DNA from: Frigoribacterium sp. Leaf186
GTDB lineage: Bacteria; Actinomycetota; Actinomycetes; Actinomycetales; Microbacteriaceae
Assembly (NCBI RefSeq): GCF_001423905.1
Contig: NZ_LMPQ01000011.1
Span: forward strand, 143,869-207,868
Reading direction: 5' to 3'
DNA: 64,000 bases
The notes below the pieces were generated by a model. The model searched no databases, had not been told where the DNA came from, and saw nothing but the letters and a program-made list of their open reading frames with translations. The translations under genes and the position numbers were made by a program. This document shows, piece by piece, positions 58,787 to 64,000 of the stretch (position 1 is the stretch's first letter; each line of letters opens with the position of its first letter).

Positions 58787-60286
58787 ATGAGCACCACCGC
58801 CTCGCCGGTCGGCGACCTCTTGCCCCCCTTCCGCCGCCGTCGCACCCGCGTGGGTCTCGTCGCCGGAGGGCTCGGCACCTACTGGCCACAGTTCCCCGGG
58901 CTGCTGCCCCAGCTGCAGGAGTCCACCCGCTACGTCGTCGACCGCTTCGGCGGCCTCGACGCCGAGGTCGTCGACACCGGCTTCATCTCGGACGCCCAGG
59001 AGGCGCGGGTCGCGGCCGACACCCTGCGCACGGCCGACTGCGACCTCATCGTCGTCTTCCTGACCACCTACCTGACCTCGTCCATGGTCTTGCCGATCGC
59101 GCAGCGGGCCGGGGTGCCCGTGCTCGTGATCGACCTGCAGCCGAGCGAGAAGATGGACCACGACCGCTTCGACACGGGCCTGTGGCTCGCCTACTGCGGT
59201 CAGTGCCCGGTGCCCGAGGTGGCCAACGTCTTCACCCGTGCCGGCATCGAGTTCCGCTCGGTGACCGGACACCTGCGCAGCGAACGTGCCTGGGCGCGCA
59301 TCGAGCGCTGGGTGCACGCCGCGGGCGTGCGGGCACGGCTGCGAGAGGCACGACACGGCCTGATGGGCCACCTGTACCCCGGCATGCTCGACGTCTCGAC
59401 CGACCTGACCCTGCTCTCGACGCATTTCGGCTCGCACGTCGAGGTGCTCGAGTTCGACGACCTGCGCGTGCGGGTCGACGCCGTCACCGACACCGAGGTG
59501 CGCGAGCGGGTCGGCCTGGCTCGCCAGGTGTTCGAGGTCGACGCCTCGGTCGACCAGGACGACTTCGACTGGGGCGCCCGCGTCTCGGTCGGGCTCGACC
59601 GGCTCGTGGCCGACTTCGACCTCGACTCGCTGGCGTACTACCACCGCGGCCTCGAAGGCGAGCAGCACGAGCGGCTCGGGGCCGGGATGATCCTCGGCGC
59701 GTCCCTGCTCAACGCCCGCGGGCTGCCGGCGGTGGGGGAGTACGAACTCCGCACGTCGGTCGCGATGCTCGCGGCGCAGGCGCTCGGGGCCGGTGGCTCG
59801 TTCACCGAGATCCAGGCGATCAACTTCGACGACGACGTGGTCGAGATGGGGCACGACGGGCCCGCGCACCTGGCGATCTCGTCGTCGCGGCCGATCCTGC
59901 GTGGGCTCGGCGTGTTCCACGGCAAGCGCGGCTACGGGGTCAGCGTCGAGTTCGACGTGCAACCCGGCCCCGTGACGACGTTCGGCCTCGGGCAGGACCG
60001 GGACGGGGCGCTGTCCTTCATCACGAGCGAGGGTGAGGTCGTCCCCGGGCCCCTGCTCGCGATCGGCAACACGACCTCGCGCGTCGACTTCGGAGGCGAT
60101 CCCGGCGAGTGGGTCGACCAGTGGTCACGGACCGGCATCGGGCACCACTGGGGGCTCTGCGTCGGCCACGTGGCACGTGATGTCGCGGCCGCCGCGTCTC
60201 TGCTCGGCATCGAGCACCGGCACGTCGCGGCGCCGTTCGACGACGCCGACGGCTTCGAGCGCAGCCTGGGCCGCGCGACGTCGTGA
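58787..60286 (+). CDS. L-arabinose/L-fucose isomerase family protein
   Basis: 499 residues, about the length of AraA. FRRRRTRVGLVAGGLGTYWP and CDLIVVFLTTYLTSSMVLPI match the N-terminal Rossmann-like domain; the substrate domain contains GAGMILGASLLNARGLPAVG and EIQAINFDDDVVEMGHDGPA, with Glu and His residues suited to binding Mn2+. Since a true L-rhamnose isomerase is two genes downstream, this protein may act on another deoxysugar or pentose, or on a rhamnose epimer. Located between importer and mutarotase genes on the same strand. Confidence 0.8.
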   Translation: MSTTASPVGDLLPPFRRRRTRVGLVAGGLGTYWPQFPGLLPQLQESTRYVVDRFGGLDAEVVDTGFISDAQEARVAADTLRTADCDLIVVFLTTYLTSSMVLPIAQRAGVPVLVIDLQPSEKMDHDRFDTGLWLAYCGQCPVPEVANVFTRAGIEFRSVTGHLRSERAWARIERWVHAAGVRARLREARHGLMGHLYPGMLDVSTDLTLLSTHFGSHVEVLEFDDLRVRVDAVTDTEVRERVGLARQVFEVDASVDQDDFDWGARVSVGLDRLVADFDLDSLAYYHRGLEGEQHERLGAGMILGASLLNARGLPAVGEYELRTSVAMLAAQALGAGGSFTEIQAINFDDDVVEMGHDGPAHLAISSSRPILRGLGVFHGKRGYGVSVEFDVQPGPVTTFGLGQDRDGALSFITSEGEVVPGPLLAIGNTTSRVDFGGDPGEWVDQWSRTGIGHHWGLCVGHVARDVAAAASLLGIEHRHVAAPFDDADGFERSLGRATS

Positions 60287-60352
60287 GCGGGCGAGCGGTC
60301 GGTCGCCGGATCGTCTTGCCGAGGGCCCGGACGCACGCTACGCTCGTTCCAT

Positions 60353-60364
60353 TGAAACGATTCA
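60353..60364. promoter_or_regulatory. Operator of the L-rhamnose regulon, site 2
   Basis: TGAAACGATTCA within ATTGAAACGATTCAAA, 23 bases before the mutarotase start. Same sequence and same distance to the start as site 1, indicating a second promoter under the same LacI protein. Confidence 0.82.
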
Positions 60365-60386
60365 AAGACGAACCGGAGACCACCTG

Positions 60387-60866
60387 ATGACCGCCCACGA
60401 CCACGAGCGATACGCGTTCCGGCTGCAGGTCGCGCCCGACCGCCTCGACGAGTACGCCCGTCGTCACGCCGAGGTCTGGCCCGAGATGCTGCAGGCGCTC
60501 CACGACAGCGGCTGGCACGGTTACTCTCTCTTCGCCGCCCCCGACGGCCTGCTCGTCGGCTACGTCGAGGCCGCCTCCCTCGAGGCCGCCCAGACGGCGA
60601 TGGCCCGGACCGAGGTCAACGCCCGCTGGCAGGCCTCGATGGCCGAGTTCTTCACCTCGCTCGACGGCACGCCCCCCGACGAGGGCTTCGAGCTGCTCGC
60701 GCAGATCTTCAACCTGGAGGCGCAGCTCGGCCTCCCGGGCGGCGGCCGCCAGCCCGACCGCACGGGCCCCACGGCGGCGGCCCCCACGACCCCGGCTGCC
60801 ACAGCCCCCACGACCACGGCGTCATCGACGACGACCGGCACCACGACAACGGGAGAAGCATCATGA
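60387..60866 (+). CDS. rhaM: L-rhamnose mutarotase with a low-complexity tail
   Basis: 159 residues. The first ~110 are the mutarotase: YAFRLQVAPDRLDEYARRHA, VWPEMLQALHDSGWHGYSLF and NARWQASMAEFF include the conserved His and Trp residues that interconvert alpha and beta L-rhamnose. The usual length is ~105; here ~45 residues rich in Ala, Thr, Pro and Gly are added. CCGGAG precedes the ATG at 60387. Stop and isomerase start overlap (ATGA at 60863). Confidence 0.9.
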   Translation: MTAHDHERYAFRLQVAPDRLDEYARRHAEVWPEMLQALHDSGWHGYSLFAAPDGLLVGYVEAASLEAAQTAMARTEVNARWQASMAEFFTSLDGTPPDEGFELLAQIFNLEAQLGLPGGGRQPDRTGPTAAAPTTPAATAPTTTASSTTTGTTTTGEAS

Positions 60867-62026
60867 CCACCTTCGAGTCCATCGCACCGACCCTCGAGCG
60901 TCAGGCCATCGAGCTGCCCAGTTGGGCGTTCGGCAACTCGGGCACGCGGTTCAAGGTGTTCGGCACACCGGGCACGCCCCGCACACCCGAGGAGAAGATC
61001 GCCGACGCGGCCCGCGTACACGAGCACACCGGACTCGCACCGAGCGTGGCGTTGCACATCCCGTGGGACGAGGTCGACGACTTCGGCGCCCTGCGCTCGT
61101 ACGCCGAGGGGCTGGGCGTCTCGCTCGGCACCGTGAACTCGAACACGTTCCAGGACGACGCGTACAAGTTCGGCAGCCTCGCGCACAGCGACGCGGCGGT
61201 CCGCCGCAAGGCGGTCGACCACCACCTCCGCTGCCTCGAGATCATGCACGAGACCGGCTCGCGCGACCTCAAGATCTGGCTCGCCGACGGCACGAACTAC
61301 CCCGGGCAGGACTCACTGCGCCAGCGCCAGGACCACCTCGCCGAATCGCTCGCCGAGATCTACGCCGGCCTCGGTGCCGAGCAGCGCCTCGTGCTCGAGT
61401 ACAAGTTCTTCGAGCCGGCGTTCTACCACACCGACGTCCCCGACTGGGGCACCAGCTACGCCCAGGTGAGCGCCCTCGGCGATCGCGCGCTGACCTGCCT
61501 CGACACCGGCCACCACGCCCCCGGCACGAACATCGAGTTCATCGTCATGCAGTTGCTGCGCCTCGGCAAGCTCGGCTCGTTCGACTTCAACTCGCGCTTC
61601 TACGCCGACGACGACCTGATCGTCGGGGCGGCCGACCCGTTCCAGCTGTTCCGCATCCTGTTCGAGGTCGTCGACGGCGGCGGGCTCGACGTGGGCTCGC
61701 CCGTGCAGTTCATGCTCGACCAGTGCCACAACGTGGAGGACAAGATCCCCGGCCAGATCCGCAGCGTGCTGAACGTGCAGGAGATGACGGCGCGCGCCCT
61801 GCTCGTCGACCGTCCGGCGCTCGACGCGGCTCGCGCCTCCCACGACGTGCTCGGCGCGAACGCCGTGCTCATGGACGCGTTCTACACCGACGTCCGCCCG
61901 GCGCTGGCCGACTGGCGCGAGGGCCGCGGCCTGCCGCGCGACCCGATGGCGGCGTACCTCACGAGCGGCACGCCCGAGCGCCTGGCCGCCGAGCGCGTGG
62001 GCGGCAAGCAGCTCAGCTGGACCTGA
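60863..62026 (+). CDS. rhaI: L-rhamnose isomerase (RhaI type)
   Basis: 387 residues converting L-rhamnose to L-rhamnulose. It is the TIM-barrel RhaI type found in Pseudomonas and actinobacteria: IELPSWAFGNSGTRFKVFGT, LKIWLADGTNYPGQDS, LVLEYKFFEPAFYHTDVPDW (metal-binding Glu), LTCLDTGHHAPGTNIEFI and SFDFNSRFYADDDLIVG. Coupled to the mutarotase by a 4-base overlap. Its TGA stop is also the first three bases of a tandem 14-bp repeat. Confidence 0.92.
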   Translation: MTTFESIAPTLERQAIELPSWAFGNSGTRFKVFGTPGTPRTPEEKIADAARVHEHTGLAPSVALHIPWDEVDDFGALRSYAEGLGVSLGTVNSNTFQDDAYKFGSLAHSDAAVRRKAVDHHLRCLEIMHETGSRDLKIWLADGTNYPGQDSLRQRQDHLAESLAEIYAGLGAEQRLVLEYKFFEPAFYHTDVPDWGTSYAQVSALGDRALTCLDTGHHAPGTNIEFIVMQLLRLGKLGSFDFNSRFYADDDLIVGAADPFQLFRILFEVVDGGGLDVGSPVQFMLDQCHNVEDKIPGQIRSVLNVQEMTARALLVDRPALDAARASHDVLGANAVLMDAFYTDVRPALADWREGRGLPRDPMAAYLTSGTPERLAAERVGGKQLSWT

Positions 62027-62126
62027 CCCGCGCCTCCTGACCCGCGCCTCCTGACAGGCGGCCCGCCCGGCCCGCACGCGACGACCCGACCCGCCCCTCC
62101 TGACCTCGACCCGCCCCTCCTGACCT
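62024..62126. repeat. Tandem repeats between rhaI and the aldolase gene
   Basis: TGACCCGCGCCTCC occurs at 62024-62037 and again at 62038-62051; CGACCCGCCCCTCCTGACCT occurs at 62087-62106 and 62107-62126. These contain the reverse complement of the flank-enriched nonamer or a one-base variant. Confidence 0.85.
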
Positions 62127-62142
62127 CGAACGGACCCTCCTC

Positions 62143-64000
62143 GTGACCAGCACCACGACCAGCACCGCCGCCGACCTCGTCGCGCGCAGCAACCGCCTCG
62201 GCGCCGACCCGGCGAACACGAACTACGCCGGCGGCAACACCTCGGCCAAGGGCACCGCGACCGACCCGGCGACGGGCGAGCCGGTCGAGCTGCTCTGGGT
62301 CAAGGGCAGCGGGGGAGACCTGGGCACCCTCACCGAGCACGGCCTCGCCGTGCTGCGCCTCGACCGGCTGCGCGGCCTCGCGGGCGTCTACCGCGGCGTC
62401 GAGCACGAGGACGAGATGGTCGCCGCGTTCGACTACGCCCTGCACGGCAAGGGAGGCGCGGCGCCGTCGATCGACACCGCCATGCACGGCCTCGTCGACG
62501 CGGCGCACGTCGACCACCTGCACCCCGACGCGGGCATCGCGATCGCGACCGCCGCCGACGGCGAGCGGCTGACGGCCGAGATCTTCGGCCGTGCCGTGGT
62601 CTGGGTGCCGTGGCGCCGACCGGGCTGGCAGCTCGGACTCGACATCGCCGCGATCAAGGCCGAGCACCCGGAGGCGCGCGGCACGATCCTGGGCGGGCAC
62701 GGCATCACCGCGTGGGGCGACACCAGCGAGGAGGCGGAGGCCGCCTCGCGCTGGATCATCGAGACGGCGCAGGCCTGGCTCGACGAGCACTCGCGGCCCG
62801 AGCCCTTCGGCCCGCCGCTGGCCGGATACTCGGCCCTGCCCCTCGACGAGCGTCGCGCGAAGGCCGCGGCCCTCGCGCCCGTGATCCGCGGCATCGCGTC
62901 GCACGACCGGCCGCAGGTCGGCTCGTTCACCGACGGCGACGTCGTGCTCGACTTCCTCGCCGGCACCGAGCACCCCCGGCTCGCGGCGCTCGGCACGAGC
63001 TGCCCCGACCACTTCCTCCGCACGAAGGTGCGGCCGCTGGTGCTCGACCTGCCGGCCGACGCGACCGTCGAGGAGTCGATCGCGCGCCTCCGTGAGCTGC
63101 ACGAGCAGTACCGCCTCGACTACCAGGCGTACTACGACCGGCACGCGACCCCCGACAGCCCCGCGATCCGCGGGGCCGACCCGTTGATCGTGCTCGTGCC
63201 GGGCGTCGGCATGTTCTCGTACGGCGGCGACGCCCAGACGGCCCGCGTCGCCGGCGAGTTCTACGTCAACGCCATCAACGTGATGCGCGGCGCCGAGGGT
63301 GTCTCGAGCTACGCGCCCATCGACGAGGCCGAGAAGTTCCGCATCGAGTACTGGGCCCTCGAAGAGGCCAAGCTGCAGCGGCGGCCCGCGCCGAAGCCGC
63401 TCGCCACCCGCGTCGCGCTCGTCACCGGCGCCGCGTCGGGCATCGGCAAGGCCATCGCGACGCGCCTCGCGTCCGAGGGGGCCTGCGTCGTGATCGCCGA
63501 CCTCGACCTCGCGAAGGCACAGGCCGCGGCGGCCGAGATCGGCGGCCCGGACGTGGCGCGCGGCGTCGCGGCCGACGTCAGCGACGAGGCCGCGGTCAAG
63601 GCGTCGATCGCCGAGGTCCTGCTCGCGTTCGGCGGGCTCGACCTCGTCGTCAACAACGCCGGTCTCAGCCTCTCGAAGTCGCTGTTCGACACCACCGAGG
63701 CCGACTGGGACCTGCAGCACGACGTGATGGCGAAGGGCTCGTTCCTCGTCGCGAAGAACGCGGCCCGGGTGCTCGTCGACCAGGGCCTCGGCGGCGACAT
63801 CGTCTACATCTCGTCGAAGAACTCGGTCTTCGCGGGCCCGAACAACATCGCCTACAGCGCGACGAAGGCCGACCAGGCGCACCAGGTGCGGCTGCTCGCG
63901 GCCGAGCTCGGCGAGCACGGCATCCGCGTCAACGGCATCAACCCCGACGGCGTCGTGCGCGGCTCGGGCATCTTCGCCAGCGGCTGGGGTGCCAACCGCG
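62143..64000 (+). CDS. rhaEW: Bifunctional rhamnulose-1-phosphate aldolase/short-chain dehydrogenase (3' end outside window)
   Basis: Starts at a GTG (VTSTTTSTAADLVARSNRLG) and is open at the window end after ~619 residues of a usual ~680. The N-terminal ~400 residues are a class II aldolase/adducin domain (NYAGGNTSAKG, VDHLHPDAGIAIATA with Zn-binding His, GGHGITAWGDTS). The C-terminal part is a short-chain dehydrogenase with TGAASGIGKAIA, NNAGLS and YSATKAD (Tyr and Lys). It cleaves L-rhamnulose-1-phosphate to dihydroxyacetone phosphate and L-lactaldehyde and oxidises the aldehyde. The rhamnulokinase is not in the window. The start has no clear ribosome-binding site, only repeat DNA. Confidence 0.9.
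   Translation, partial: MTSTTTSTAADLVARSNRLGADPANTNYAGGNTSAKGTATDPATGEPVELLWVKGSGGDLGTLTEHGLAVLRLDRLRGLAGVYRGVEHEDEMVAAFDYALHGKGGAAPSIDTAMHGLVDAAHVDHLHPDAGIAIATAADGERLTAEIFGRAVVWVPWRRPGWQLGLDIAAIKAEHPEARGTILGGHGITAWGDTSEEAEAASRWIIETAQAWLDEHSRPEPFGPPLAGYSALPLDERRAKAAALAPVIRGIASHDRPQVGSFTDGDVVLDFLAGTEHPRLAALGTSCPDHFLRTKVRPLVLDLPADATVEESIARLRELHEQYRLDYQAYYDRHATPDSPAIRGADPLIVLVPGVGMFSYGGDAQTARVAGEFYVNAINVMRGAEGVSSYAPIDEAEKFRIEYWALEEAKLQRRPAPKPLATRVALVTGAASGIGKAIATRLASEGACVVIADLDLAKAQAAAAEIGGPDVARGVAADVSDEAAVKASIAEVLLAFGGLDLVVNNAGLSLSKSLFDTTEADWDLQHDVMAKGSFLVAKNAARVLVDQGLGGDIVYISSKNSVFAGPNNIAYSATKADQAHQVRLLAAELGEHGIRVNGINPDGVVRGSGIFASGWGANR

Overview
The window is very GC-rich actinobacterial DNA. 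The gene content (LacI regulators, CUT1/CUT2 sugar importers, GH43 and GH78 enzymes, a DUF6518 membrane protein) suggests a plant- or soil-associated member of the Microbacteriaceae. That placement is an impression from the sequence, not a database result.

Left flank (1-7.4 kb): ordinary chromosomal genes. These are the tail of a YchJ-like protein, a GNAT acetyltransferase with a small unknown protein, a DUF429 protein, a ferritin-like/VIT1 iron-manganese transporter, a PAP2 phosphatase, an ArsR-MFS efflux operon and a small acidic protein.

Island (7.49-44.49 kb): a tRNA-Arg(ACG) gene is followed by about 37 kb ending in a copy of the tRNA 3' half (33 bp exact core, 46 bp with two mismatches). 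An excisionase-like and a tyrosine integrase gene lie near the left end, next to two unrecognised genes and a DszC/SfnB-like monooxygenase with an AmiS/UreI channel. The rest is a carbohydrate system. It has a YtfQ-YtfR-YtfT-YjfF-type furanose importer and five secreted multidomain GH43 enzymes, one with an arabinofuranose-binding AbfB domain and four sharing a C-terminal Cys-bracketed module. It also has a WxL-like surface protein with a DUF916 membrane partner. At each end of this cluster sits a lacI gene next to an orphan double-domain ABC ATPase, and the two modules are paralogous and inverted. Four near-identical palindromic operators tie the importer and enzyme operons together. A truncated MFS gene and a DUF4238 gene precede the right attachment site. 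No cytoplasmic sugar-catabolic genes are present in the island, so it appears to add capture and import to the host's own metabolism.

Right flank (44.5-64 kb): chromosomal again. It starts with the terminator that probably once belonged to the tRNA, then two small membrane proteins. A LacI-controlled rhamnoside locus follows (CUT1 importer and GH78 alpha-L-rhamnosidase). A second LacI-controlled L-rhamnose operon comes next (CUT2 importer RhaSTPQ-type, AraA-like isomerase, mutarotase, rhamnose isomerase, and the bifunctional aldolase/dehydrogenase cut by the window end). Two copies of TGAAACGATTCA mark this regulon.

A nonamer, GGAGGCGCG, is frequent in both flanks and nearly absent from the island, which independently supports the island boundaries.
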